This document shows positions 54,401-63,785 of a DNA stretch of 64,000 nucleotides, in pieces (within the stretch, counting starts at the first letter, position 1; each line of letters begins with the position of its first letter). Origin of the DNA: Agelas oroides (lineage: Eukaryota > Porifera > Demospongiae > Agelasida > Agelasidae); the NCBI GenBank assembly GCA_949130485.1, contig OX422186.1, positions 7,316,792-7,380,791 on the forward strand, given 5' to 3'. The translations under genes and the position numbers were made by a program. The notes below the pieces were generated by a model, which was not told the origin of the DNA, searched no databases, and was given only the letters and a program-made list of their open reading frames with translations.

Positions 54401-57400
54401 CCGGTACAAACGTTGCACTAATGCAAGGTTCATATAATCCAGAAGCTATGGGAAAGGAGAGTTTAAAAATGGAAACCTTTTGTCGGTGCAAAGGGAGCAC
54501 AAACCTGTACGGGTCGTCCAAATTCGCCTTCCTCATCAGCGCCATATAGTGCCGTCAATGGAAATTCCCTTACATTTGGGAGTATGCCTAGCCTGATACA
54601 AACGTTACACTAAGGCAAAGTGCATATAATCCAGAAGCTATGGGAATGGAGAGTTTAAAAATGGAATCCTTTTGTCGGTGCAATGGGCGCACAAAGCTGT
54701 ACGGGTCGTCCAATGTCGCCTTCCCCAGCAGCGCTATATAGTGCTGTCAATGGAAATTCTCGTACTTTCGCGAGTATGCCTAGCCCGGTACAAACGTTGC
54801 ACTAATGCAAGGTTCATATAATCCAGAAGCTATGGGAATGGAGAGTTTAAAAATGGAATCCTTTTCTCGGTGCAATGGGCGCACAAAGCTGTACGGGTCG
54901 TCCAATTTCGCCTTCCACAGCAGCGCCATATAGTGCCGTCAATGGAAATTATCGTACTTTCGCGAGTATGCCTAGCCCGGTACAAACGTTGCACTAATGC
55001 AAGGTTCATATAATCCAGAAGCTATGGGAAAGGAGAGTTTAAAAATGGAAACCTTTTGTCGGTGCAAAAGGTGCACAAAGTTGTACGGGCCGTCCAATGT
55101 CGACTTCCCCAGCAGCGCCATATAGTGCTGTCAATGGAAATTCGCGTACATTCGCGAGTATGCATTGCCCGGTACAAACGTTGCACTAATACAAGGTGCA
55201 TATAATCCAGAAGCAATGGGAATGGAGAGTTTAAAAATGGAAACCTTTTGTCGGTGCAAAGGGAGCACAAAACTGTACCGGCCTTCCAATGTCGCCTTCT
55301 ACAGCAGCGCCATATAGTGCCGTCAATGAAAATTCTCGTACTTTCGCGAGTATGCCTAGCCTGGTACAAACGTTGCACTAATGCAAGGTTCATATAATCC
55401 AGAAGCTATGGGAAAGGAGAATTTCAAAATGGAAACCTTTTGTCGGTACAAAAGGTGCTCAAAGTTGTACGAGCCGTCCAATGTCGACTTCCCCAGCAGC
55501 GCCATATAGTGCTGTCAATGGAAATTCGCGTATATTCGCGAGTATGCATAGTCCGGTACAAACATTGCACTAATACAAGGTGCATATAATCCAGAAGCTA
55601 TGGGAATGGAGAGTTTAAAAATGGAAACCTTTTGTCGGTGCAAAAGGCGCACAAAGTTGTACGGGCCGTCCATTGTCGCCTTCCTCAGCAGCGCTATATA
55701 CTGGCGTCAATGGAAATTCGCGTACATTCGCGAGTATGCCTAGCCCGGTACAAACGTTGCACTAATGCAAGGTTCATATAATCCAGAAGCTATGGGAATG
55801 GAGAGTTTAAAAATGGAAACCTTTTGTCGGTGCATTGGGCGCACAAAGCTGTACGGGTCGTCCAATGTCGCCTTCCCAGCAGCGCCATATAGTGCCGTCA
55901 ATGGAAATTCTCGTACTTTCGCGAGTATGCCTAGCCCGGTACAAACGTTGCACTAATGCAAGGTTCATATAATCCAGAAGCTATGGGAATGGAGAGTTTA
56001 AAAATGGAAACCTTTTGTCGGTGCAAAGGGAGCACAAAGCTGTACCGGCCTTCCAATGTCGCCTTCCACAGCTGCGCCATATAGTGCCGTCAATGAAAAT
56101 TCGCGTACATTCGCGAGTATGCATAGCCCGGTACAAACGTTGCACTAATACAAGGTGCATATAATCCAGAAGCTATGGGAAAGGAGAGTTTAAAAATGGA
56201 AACCTTCTGTCGGTGCAAAAGGTGCACAAAGTTGTACGGGCCGTCCAATGTCGACTTCCCCAGCAGCGCCATATAATGCCGTCAATGGAAATTCGCGTAC
56301 ATTCGCGAGTATGCCTAGCCCGGTACAAACGTTGCACTAATGCAAGGTGCGTATAATCCAGAAGCTATGGGAATGGAGAGTCTAAAAATGGAAACCTTTT
56401 GTCGGTGCAAAAGGCGCACAAAGCTGTACGGGCCGTCCAACATCGCTTTCGACAGCAGCGCCATATAGTGCCGTCAATGGAAATTCGCGTACATTCGCGA
56501 GTATGCCTAGCCCGGTACAAACGTTGCACTAATGCAAGGTGCGTATAATCCAGAAGCTATGGGAATGGAGAGTCTAAAAATGGAAACCTTTTGTCGGTGC
56601 AAAAGGCGCACAAAGCTGTACGGGCCGTCCAACATCGCTTTCGACAGCAGCGCCATATGGTGCCGTCAGTGGAAATTCGCGTACATTCGCGAGTATGCCT
56701 AGCCCGGTACAAACGTTGCACTAATGCAAGGTGCATATAATACGGAAGCTATGGGAATGGAGAGTCTAAAATTGGAAACCTTTTGTCGGTGCAAAAGGCG
56801 CACAAAGCTATACGGGAAGTCTAATGTCGCCTTACCCAGCAGCGCCATATAGTGCAGTCAATGGAAATTCGCGTACATTCGCGAGTATGGCTAGCCCGGT
56901 ACAAACGTTGCACTAATGCAAGGTGCATATAATCCAGAAGCTAAGGGAATGGAGACTTTAAAAATGGAAACCTTTTTGTCGGTGCGAAAGGCGCACAAAG
57001 CTGTACGGGACGTCCAATGTCACCTTCCACAGCAGCGCCATACAGTGCCGTCAAAGGAAATTCGCGATTATTCGCAAGTATGCCTAGCTCGGTGCAAAGG
57101 TTGCACTAATGTAAGATGCATATATTCCAGAAGCTATGGGGATGGAGAGTTTTAAAACGGAAAACTTTTTTCAGTGCAAAAGGCGCACAAAGCTGTATGC
57201 GCCTTCCAAAGTTGCCTTCCACAGCAGCGCCATATAGTGACGTCAATGGAAATTCGCCTACATTCGTTAGTATGCCTAGCCCGGTACAAACGTTGCACAA
57301 ATGCAAGGTGCATATAATCCAGAAACTATGTGAATGGAGAGTCTAAAAATGGAAACCTTTTGTCGGTGCAAAAGGCGCACAAAGTTATACGCGCAGTCCA

Positions 57401-57551
57401 ATGCCGCCTTCCACAGCAGCGCCATACAGTGCAGTCAATGGAAATTCGCGTACATTCGCGAGTATGCCTAGCCCGGTACAAACGTTGCACTAATGCAAGG
57501 TGCATATAATCCAGAAGCTATGGGAATGGAGAGTTTAAAAATGGAAACCTT
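33490..57551. repeat. Large segmental satellite duplication, distal copy
   Basis: This is the second copy of the 24-kb mosaic. Its left end lies within CAAACGTTGCACTAATGCAA at about 33470-33497. To the left, the sequence follows the monomers of 29.6-30.0 kb; to the right it follows 7558 onward, as shown by ATCATGAAG at 33498. Its right end is at 57551: position 57552 onward reads TAGTCGG and continues as edge-type monomers, whereas the proximal copy at 32196 reads TTGTCGG followed by AAAGGGAGCAC. Near-identity implies a recent event. An assembly artefact cannot be excluded from sequence alone. Confidence 0.9.
45756..45778. other. 23-bp insertion, duplicate copy
   Basis: This is the same insertion with the same flanking GTTG, displaced exactly 25,356 bp from 20400-20422. 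It is a private marker showing that the two 24-kb segments descend from one sequence that already carried the insertion. Confidence 0.9.
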
Positions 57552-59285
57552 TAGTCGGTGCAAAAGGCGCACAAAGCTGTACGGACCATCAAATGTCGCC
57601 TTCGACATCAGCGCCATCTAGTGCCGTCAATAGAAATTCGCGTACATTCGTGAGTATGCCTAGCCCGGTGCAAAGGTTGCACTAATGTAAGGTGCATATA
57701 ATCTAGAAGCTATGGGAATGGAGAGTTTAAACATGGAAACCTTTAGTCGATGTAAAAGGCGTACAAAGCGGTACGGGCCGTCCAATCTCGCTTTCGACAG
57801 CAGCGCCATATAGTGCCGTCAATGGAAATTGGCGTACATTCGCGAGAGTGCCTAGCCCGGTACAAACGTTCCTCTAATGTAAGGTGCATATAATCGAGAA
57901 ACTATGGGAATGGAGAGTCTAAAAATGGAAACCTTTTGTCGGTGCAAAAGGCGCACAAAGCTGTATGGGCCGTCCAATATCGCTTTCGACAGGAGCGCCG
58001 TATAGTGCCGTCAATGGAAATTCGCGTAGATTCGCGAGAATGCCTAGACCGGTACAAACGTTCCACTAATGCAATGTGCATATAATCCAGAAGCTATGGG
58101 AATGGAGAGTCTAAAAATGGAAACCTTTTGTCGGTGCAAAAGGCGCACAAAGCCGTACGGGCCGTCCAATGTCTCCTTCCATAGCAGCGCCATATAGTGC
58201 CGTCAATGGAAATTCGCGTACATTGGCGAGAATACCTAGCCCGGCACAAACGTTCCACCAATGGAAGGTGCATATAATCCAGAATTTATGGGAATGGAGA
58301 CTCTAAAAATGGAAACCTTTTGTCGGTGCAAAAGGCGCACTAATCTGTACGGGCCGTCCAATGTCTCCATCCACAGCAGCGCCATATAGTGCCGTCAATG
58401 GAAATTCGCGATCATTCGCGAGTATGCCTAGCCCGGTGTAAAGGTTGCAATAATGCAAGGTGCATATAATCCAGAAGTTAAGGGAATGGAGACTTTAAAA
58501 ATGGAAACCTTTTGTCGGTGCAAAAGGAGCACGAAGCTGTACGGGACGTCTAATGTCGCCTTCCACAGCAGCGCCACATAGTGCCGTCAATGGAAATTCG
58601 CGATCATTCGCGAGTATCCCTAGCATGGAACAAACGTTGCACTAATGTAAGGTGCATATAATCCAGAAGCTAAGGGGATGGAGAGTTTAAAAATGGAAAC
58701 CTTTTCTCGGTACAAAAAGCGCACAAAGCTGTACTGGTCGTCCAATGTCGCCTTCCACAGCAGCGCCATATAGTGCCGTCAATGGAAATTCGCGTACATT
58801 CGCGAGTATGCCTAGCCCGGTACAAAAGTTGCACTAATGCAAGGTGCATATAATCCAGAAGCTATGGGAATGGAGAGTTTATAAATGGAAACCTTTTGTC
58901 GGTGCAAAAGACGCACAAAGCTGTACGGTCCGTCCAATGTCGCCTTCTACTGCAGCGACATGTAGTGCCGTCAATGGAAATACGCGTACATTCGCGAGTA
59001 TGCCTAGCCAGATGCAAAGGTTACACAAATGCAAGGTGCATATAATCCAGAAGCTATGGGGATTGAGAGTTTAAAAATGGAAGCCTTTTTTCGGTGCAAA
59101 AGGCGCACAAAGCTGCACGGGCCTTCCAACGTCGCCGTCCAGTGCAACGCCTTATAATGCCGTCTATATAAACTCGCGTACATTAGCGAGTATGCCTAGC
59201 CCGGTACAAACGTTGCACTAATGCAAGGTGCATATAATCCAGAAGATATGGGGATGGAGAGTTTTAAAATGGAAAACTTTTGTCG

Positions 59286-59300
59286 GTGCAAAAGGCGCAC
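59286..59300. other. Inverted repeat H3 (GTGC...GCAC)
   Basis: Arms GTGC and GCAC enclose a 7-nt loop. The arms are the same in all main subfamilies while the loop differs: AAAAGGC, AAAAGGT, AAAGGGA and AATGGGC. Where the loop is AAAAGGT the stem extends to GTGCA/TGCAC. In monomers such as 21452-21466 it is GTGCG/CGCAC. A minority of monomers break an arm (for example GTGAAAAAGGCGCAC near 60055). Confidence 0.7.
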
Positions 59301-59365
59301 AAAGCTGTACGGGCCGTCCAATGTCGCCTTCCACAGCAGCGCCATATAGTGCCGTCAATGGAAAT

Positions 59366-59381
59366 TCGCGTACATTCGCGA
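59366..59381. other. Inverted repeat H1 (TCGCG, 6-nt loop, CGCGA)
   Basis: In the representative monomer the arms TCGCG and CGCGA enclose the loop TACATT. This is a perfect 5-bp stem, extendable by a T-G wobble on the outer side. It is present in most monomers. Variants keep pairing in altered form: TCCC/GGGA (for example 15-30), CTCG/CGAG in a shifted register with loop TACATTCG or TACTTTCG, and CTAG/CTAG (8270-8285). The diverged monomer at 63786 has TTCGC/GCGAA in the same place. Some variants break the stem (for example CGCGTACATTCGTTAG), so conservation is not absolute. Confidence 0.7.
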
Positions 59382-59404
59382 GTATGCCTAGCCCGGTACA
59401 AACA

Positions 59405-59418
59405 TTGCACTAATGCAA
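59405..59418. other. Inverted repeat H2 (TTGCA, CTAA loop, TGCAA)
   Basis: This is a perfect 5-bp stem with a 4-nt loop at the monomer junction, present in every monomer of the TTGCACTAATGCAAGG form. The common variant TTGCACTAATACAAGG has one mismatch. At 11571-11584 and 36927-36940 both arms are changed, to TTGTA/TACAA, restoring the stem. The diverged monomer at 63972-63983 keeps TGCA CTAA TGCA. Confidence 0.65.
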
Positions 59419-59990
59419 GGTGCATATAATCCAGAAGTTATGGGGAAGTAGAGTTTAAAAATGGAAACCATTTTTCGGTGCAAAAGGTAAACAAAGCTGT
59501 ACGGGCCGTCCAATATCGCTTTCGACAGCAGCGCCATATAGTGCCGTCAATGGAAATTCGCGTACATTCGCGAGTGTGCCTAGCCCGGTACAAACGTTGC
59601 ACTAATGCAAGGTGCATATAATCCAGAAGCTATGGGAATGGAGAGTTTAAAAATGGAACCCTTTTGTCGGTGCAAAAGGCGCACAAAGTTGTACGGGCCA
59701 TCCAATGTCGCCTTCCACAGCAGCGCCATATAGTGCCGTCAATGGAAATTCGCGTATATTCGCGAGTATGCCTAGCCCGGTACAAACGTTCCACTAATGC
59801 AAGGTGCATATAATCTAGAAGCTATGGGGATGGAGATTTTAAAAATGGAAACCTTTTTTCAGTGCAAAAGGTGCACAAAGCTGTACGGGCCGTCCAATAT
59901 TGCCTTCCACTGAGCCGCCGTATAGTGCAGTCAATGGAAATTCGAGTACATTCGCGAGTATGTCTAGCGCGGTACTAACGTTGCACTAAT

Positions 59991-60366
59991 GCAAGGAGCA
60001 TACAATCCAGAAGCTATGGGAATGCAGAGTTTAAAAATGGAAACCTTTTGTCGGTGAAAAAGGCGCACAAATCTGTACCGTCAAATGTCGTCTTCCACTG
60101 CAGCGCCATATAGTACTGTCAGCAGAAATTCGCGTACATTCGCGAGTATGCCTAGCCCGGTACAAACGTTGCACTAATGCAAGGAGCATACAATCCAGAA
60201 GCTATGGGAATGCAGAGTTTATAAATGGAAACCTTTTGTCGGTGAAAAAGGCGCACAAAACTGTACCGTCAAATGTCGTCTTCCACTGCAGCGCCATATA
60301 GTGCTGTCAGCAGAAATTCGCGTACATTCGCGAGTATGCCTAGCCCGGTACAAACGTTGCACTAAT
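59991..60366. repeat. Two tandem 188-bp deletion-variant monomers
   Basis: GCAAGGAGCATACAATCC begins at 59991, 60179 and 60367, giving two consecutive periods of 188 bp. The next landmark, at 60559, restores 192 bp. The missing four bases are GGGC within TGTACGGGCCGTC, which reads TGTACCGTC in the short monomers. The third member (60367-60558) shares their other markers but keeps the four bases, so the deletion arose within this small cluster and was then duplicated. Confidence 0.9.
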
Positions 60367-60678
60367 GCAAGGAGCATACAATCCAGAAGCTATGGGAATG
60401 CAGAGTTTAAAAATGGAAACCTTTTGTCGGTGAAAAAGGCGCACAAAGCTGTACGGGCCGTCAAATGTCGTCTTCCACTGCAGCGCCATATAGTGCTGTC
60501 AGTAGAAATTCTCGTACATTCGCGAGTATGCCTAGCCCGGTACAAACGTTGCACTAATGCAAGGTGCATATAATCCAGAAGGTATGGGGAAGGAGAGTTC
60601 AAAAATGGAAACCTTTTTCCGGTGCAAAAGGTACACAAAGCTGTACGAGTCGTCCAATATCGCTTTCGACAGCAGCGC

Positions 60679-60687
60679 CATATAATG
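60679..60687 (+). repeat. Target-site duplication, left copy
   Basis: CATATAATG here is repeated at 61161-61169. Joining the satellite across the insertion with a single copy gives an uninterrupted monomer (GCGCCATATAATGCCGTC) of exactly 192 bp. The first three bases could also be read as part of the ATTC tail on the right side, so the duplication is 6-9 bp. Confidence 0.9.
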
Positions 60688-61160
60688 GGAACCATATCTA
60701 ACCTATGTTAAGAGTCCTCTGTTGAGAACAGCGCTATGTAGATTCCGTATTAGCTGTCATTTGTTAGAGATCGAGAGAGGCAGATACCAGAGACCGCAAC
60801 CTCGACCTGCAGATCAGCGTTACTGTCCGAGCTGTCTACAACTGGGTAAAAAGCTAGTGGAAGATGAGGAGCATTTTCTGATGTCCTGTAGCACCTATGC
60901 AGAGGAACGACTCAAACTGTTCAATATAGCGGTAGCCCACATCCCCTCTTTTCAAGAGAATGACTTTGATAGACAATTTGAATCATTAATGTGTTGTAAG
61001 GAAATACCTGTAGTACATCAATTGGCTCAGTTTGTGCATGTGTGTATGAAGCAGAGACAGTTATTACTATAGTAGTATGTCACATAGTTTCTTTAGTCTT
61101 TTGGTTGACAAATGGCTTCCCCGGCCTAAAACGTCATTAAAATTCATTCATTCATTCATT
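60688..61160 (+). mobile_element. 5'-truncated non-LTR (LINE-type) retrotransposon
   Basis: This 473-bp non-satellite insertion contains the 3' end of a coding region (60689-61072), about 70 bp of 3' untranslated sequence and an (ATTC)n tail. It is flanked by the 9-bp direct repeat CATATAATG. Landmark spacing confirms a clean insertion: GCAAGG at 60559 and 61233 are 674 bp apart, which is 192 + 473 + 9. Severe 5' truncation, a simple-repeat 3' end and a short target duplication are the hallmarks of target-primed reverse transcription. The element is in the same orientation as the window. Its clade cannot be fixed without a search; a CR1/L2/Jockey-like relative is plausible. Confidence 0.93.
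60689..61072 (+). pseudogene. C-terminal fragment of LINE ORF2 (reverse transcriptase tail with zinc knuckle)
   Basis: An open frame of 127 codons begins directly at the insertion edge and ends at TAG 61070-61072, with no start codon of its own. It is the carboxyl tail of a non-LTR retrotransposon polyprotein; the reverse transcriptase and endonuclease domains are missing through 5' truncation. Visible motifs are the basic stretch RISCHLLEIERGRY (residues 20-33), then a zinc-knuckle-like C-X2-C-X12-H-X4-C (Cys46, Cys49, His62, Cys67) containing EDEEHFLMSC. A downstream conserved-type Tyr/Arg stretch follows, and the tail is basic. This arrangement is familiar from the C-termini of many invertebrate LINEs. 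The frame is intact, so the insertion is young or simply short. It is not expected to be functional. The assignment rests on motif recognition, not on a search. Confidence 0.85.
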
Positions 61161-61161
61161 C
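61142..61161 (+). repeat. (ATTC)5 3' tail of the LINE
   Basis: Five tandem ATTC units follow the 3' untranslated region directly and merge into the right target duplication. Short tandem tails of this sort replace poly(A) in several non-LTR clades. The sequence just upstream, CCCCGGCCTAAAACGTC, belongs to the element's 3' end. Confidence 0.9.
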
Positions 61162-61169
61162 ATATAATG
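61161..61169 (+). repeat. Target-site duplication, right copy
   Basis: This is the second CATATAATG. Immediately after it the interrupted monomer resumes with CCGTCAATGGAAATTCG. Confidence 0.9.
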
Positions 61170-63785
61170 CCGTCAATGGAAATTCGCGTACATTCGCGAG
61201 TATGCCTAGCCCGGTACAAACGTTGCACTAATGCAAGGTGCATATAATCCAGAAGCTATGGGGATGGAGAGTTTACAAATGGAAATCTTTTTTCGGTGCA
61301 AAAGTCGCACAAAGCTGTACGGGCCTTCCAATGTCGCCGTCCACTGCAGCGCCCTATAATGCCGTCAATGGAAATTCGCGTACATTCGCGAGTATGCATA
61401 GCCCGGTACAAACGTTGCACTAATGCAAGGTGCATATAATCCAGAAGCTATGGGAATGGAGAGTTTATAAATGGAAACCTTTTGTCGGTGCAGAAGACGC
61501 ACAAAGCTGTACGGGCCGTCCAATGTCGCCTTCTACTGCAGCGACATATAGTGCCGTCAATGGAAATTCGAGTACATTCGCGAGTATGCCTAGCCCGGTA
61601 CAAACGTTGCACTAATGCAAGGTGCATATAATCCAGAAGCTATGGGGAGGGAGAGTTTAAAATTGGAAACCTTTTGTCGGTGCAAAAGGCGCACAAAGCT
61701 GTACGGGCCGTCCAATGTCGCCTCCCACAGCAGCGACATATAGTGCCGTCAATGGAATTTCGCGTACATTCGCGAGTATGCCTAGCCCGGTGCAAAGGTT
61801 GCACTAATGCAAGGTGCTTATAATCTTGAAGCTATGGTGATGGAGAGTTTAAAAATGGAAACCTTTTTTCAGTGCAAAAGGTGCACAAAGCTTTACGTGC
61901 CGTCCATTATCGCCTTCCACTGCAGCGCCATATAGTGCCGTCAATGGAAATTCGAGTACATTCGCGAGTATGCCTAGCGCGGTACAAACGTTGCACTAAT
62001 GCAAGGAACATACAATCCAGAAGCTATGGGAATGGAGAGTTTAAAATTGGAAACCTTTTGTCGGTGCAAAAGGCGCACAAAGCTGTACGGGCCGTCCAAT
62101 GTCGCCTCCCACAGCAGCGACATATAGTGCCGTCAATGGAATTTCGCGTACATTCGCGAGTATGCCTAGCCCGGTGCAAAGGTTGCACTAATGCAAGGTG
62201 CTTATAATCTTGAAGCTATGGTGATGGAGAGTTTAAAAATGGAAACCTTTTTTCAGTGCAAAAGGTGCACAAAGCTTTACGTGCCGTCCAATATCGCCTT
62301 CCACTGCAGCGCCATATAGTGCCGTCAATGGAAATTCGAGTACACTCGCAAGTATGCCTAGCGCGGTACAAACGTTGCACTAATGCAAGGAGCATACAAT
62401 CCAGAAGCTATGGGAATGGAGAGTTTAAAAATGGAAACCTTTTTTCGGTGCAAGAGGCTCACAAAGCAGTACGGGCCGTCCAATATCGCCTTCCCCAGCA
62501 GCGCCATATAGTACCGTCAATGGAAATTCGCGTACATTCGCGAGTATGCCTAGCCCGGTACAAACGTTGCACTAATGCAAGGTGCATATAATCCAGAAGC
62601 TATGGGAATGGAGAGTTTATAAATGGAAACCTTTTGTCGGTGCAAAAGGCGCACAAAGTTGTACGGGCCGTCAAATGTCGCCTTCCCCAGCAGCGCCACA
62701 TAGTGCCGTCAATGGAAATTCGCGTTCATTCGCGAGGATGCCTAGCCCGGTACAAACGTTGCACTAATGCCAGGTGTATATAATCCAGAAGCTATGGGGA
62801 AGGAGAGTTTAAAATTGGAAACCTTTTTTCGGTGCAAAAGGCTCACAAAGCAGTACGGGCCGTCCAATATCGCCTTCCCCAGCAGCGCCATTTAGTGCCT
62901 CAATGGAAATTCGCGTACATTCGCGAGTATGCCTAGCCCAGAACAAAGGTTGCACTAATGCAATGAGCATATAATCCAGAAGCTATGGGAATGGAGAGTT
63001 TAAAAATTGAAACCTTTTGTCGGTGCAAAAGGCGCACAAAGCTGCACAGACCTTCCAATGTCGCCGTCCACTGCAGCGCCCTATAATGCCGTCAATGGAA
63101 ATTCGCGTACATTCGCGAGTATTCCTAGCCCAGTACAAACGTTGCACTAATGCAAGGTGCACATAATCCAGAAGCTATGGGAATGGAGAGTTTAAAAATG
63201 GAAATCTTTTGTCAGTGCAAAACGCGCACAAAGCTGTACGGGCCTTCCAATATCGCCTTCCACTGCAGCGCCCTATAGTGCCGTCTAAGGAAATTCACGT
63301 ACATTCGCGAGAATTCCAAGCCCGGTACAAACGTTGCACTAATGCAAGGTGCATATAATCCAGAAGGTATGGGGATGGAGAGTTTAAAAATGGAAACCTT
63401 TTTTCGTTGCAAGAGGCGCACAAAGCTGCACGGGCCTTCCAATGTCTCCGTCCACTGCAGCGCCCTATAATGCCGTCAATGGAAATTCGCGTACATTCGC
63501 GAGTATGCCTAGCCCGGTACAAACGTTGCACTAATGCAAGGTGAATATAATCCAGAAGCTATGGGAATGGAGAGTTTAAAAATGGAAACCCTTTTTCGTT
63601 GCAAGAGGCGCACAAAGCTGCACGGGCCTTCCAATATCGCCTTCCACTGCAGCGCCCTATAGTGCCGTCTAAGGAAATTCGCGTACATTCGCGAGAATTC
63701 CTAGCCCGGTACAAAGGTTGCACTAATGCAAGGTGCATATAATCCAGAAGGTATGGGGATGGAGAGTTTAAAAATGGAAACCTTT
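61170..63785. repeat. Divergent satellite array right of the LINE
   Basis: About 13-14 monomers continue in the same orientation and phase. They are individually diverged and share edge-specific variants such as CCACTGCAGCGCCCTATAATGCC and GCACGGGCCTTCC. The last monomer begins near 63726 and is cut after about 60 bp at AAACCTTT (63785). No gene is present. Confidence 0.93.
61650..62417. repeat. Two tandem 384-bp dimers in the edge region
   Basis: A dimer is repeated with a 384-bp period. GTTTAAAATTGGAAACC lies near 61652 and 62036, GGTGCTTATAATCTTGAAG near 61813 and 62197, and GCAAGGAACATACAATCC (62003) pairs with GCAAGGAGCATACAATCC (62387). This is the only clear higher-order unit to the right of the LINE. 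Confidence 0.8.

Larger units (their letters stand above)
59221..59412 (+). repeat. Representative consensus-like satellite monomer
   Basis: This copy is close to the apparent consensus and serves as a reference. Its landmarks in order are a TATA-like CATATAATCC at its start, a purine-rich stretch GGGGATGGAGAG, the inverted repeat GTGC/GCAC (59286-59300), a CCAAT motif near its middle, GCAGCGCCATATAGTG, the inverted repeat TCGCG/CGCGA (59366-59381), CCTAGCCCGG, and the inverted repeat TTGCA/TGCAA spanning the junction with the next monomer (59405-59418). The array consensus is about 49% GC with about 13 CpG in 192 bp, near the number expected by chance. TCGCGA, an NruI site, is present in most monomers. 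Confidence 0.9.
1..60687. repeat. 192-bp satellite tandem array, main body
   Basis: Head-to-tail copies of one 192-bp unit fill this interval without a gap, all in the same orientation. The period can be read directly: the landmark ATGCAAGGTG at 59221 recurs at 59413, and similar landmarks recur at 192-bp multiples from the first line onward. Most monomers are 192 bp; single-base indels give 191 or 193, and two are 188. The first base falls inside a monomer, so the array continues to the left of the window. No unrelated sequence over about 20 bp was seen here. Open frames of 60-123 codons occur on both strands but are one- or two-monomer frames ended by stops that recur at fixed monomer positions, so I call no gene. 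Function is unknown. The unit size is typical of centromeric or heterochromatic satellites, which is inference only. Confidence 0.97.
57552..60687. repeat. Divergent right-edge monomers left of the LINE
   Basis: About 16 monomers follow the end of the large duplicate. Each carries its own set of substitutions, and no long higher-order block is visible apart from three related monomers at 59991-60558. Markers include ACATCAGCGCCATCTAG (57605), TTAAACATGG (57728) and GTGAAAAAGGCGC (60054 onward). The monomer period stays at 192 bp except for two 188-bp copies. No gene is present. Confidence 0.85.

Noticed and set aside
59221..59412. CENP-B box
   Set aside because: No match to the essential TTCG....A..CGGG pattern on either strand of the consensus or of the variants inspected; TTCGCGTAC has C where A is needed.
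59221..59412. Hammerhead ribozyme as found in some animal satellites
   Set aside because: Neither CTGANGA nor a suitable core was found on either strand of the monomer, although GAAA and GTC are present.
59221..59412. TATA-like CATATAATCC plus CCAAT as a promoter in every monomer
   Set aside because: On the plus strand CCAAT lies downstream of the TATA-like motif; on the minus strand the spacing is loosely plausible. Such short motifs are expected by chance and there is no other support.
1..60687. CRISPR array (regular repeats)
   Set aside because: The repeat is continuous, 192 bp and without unique spacers; neighbouring units are homologous over their full length.
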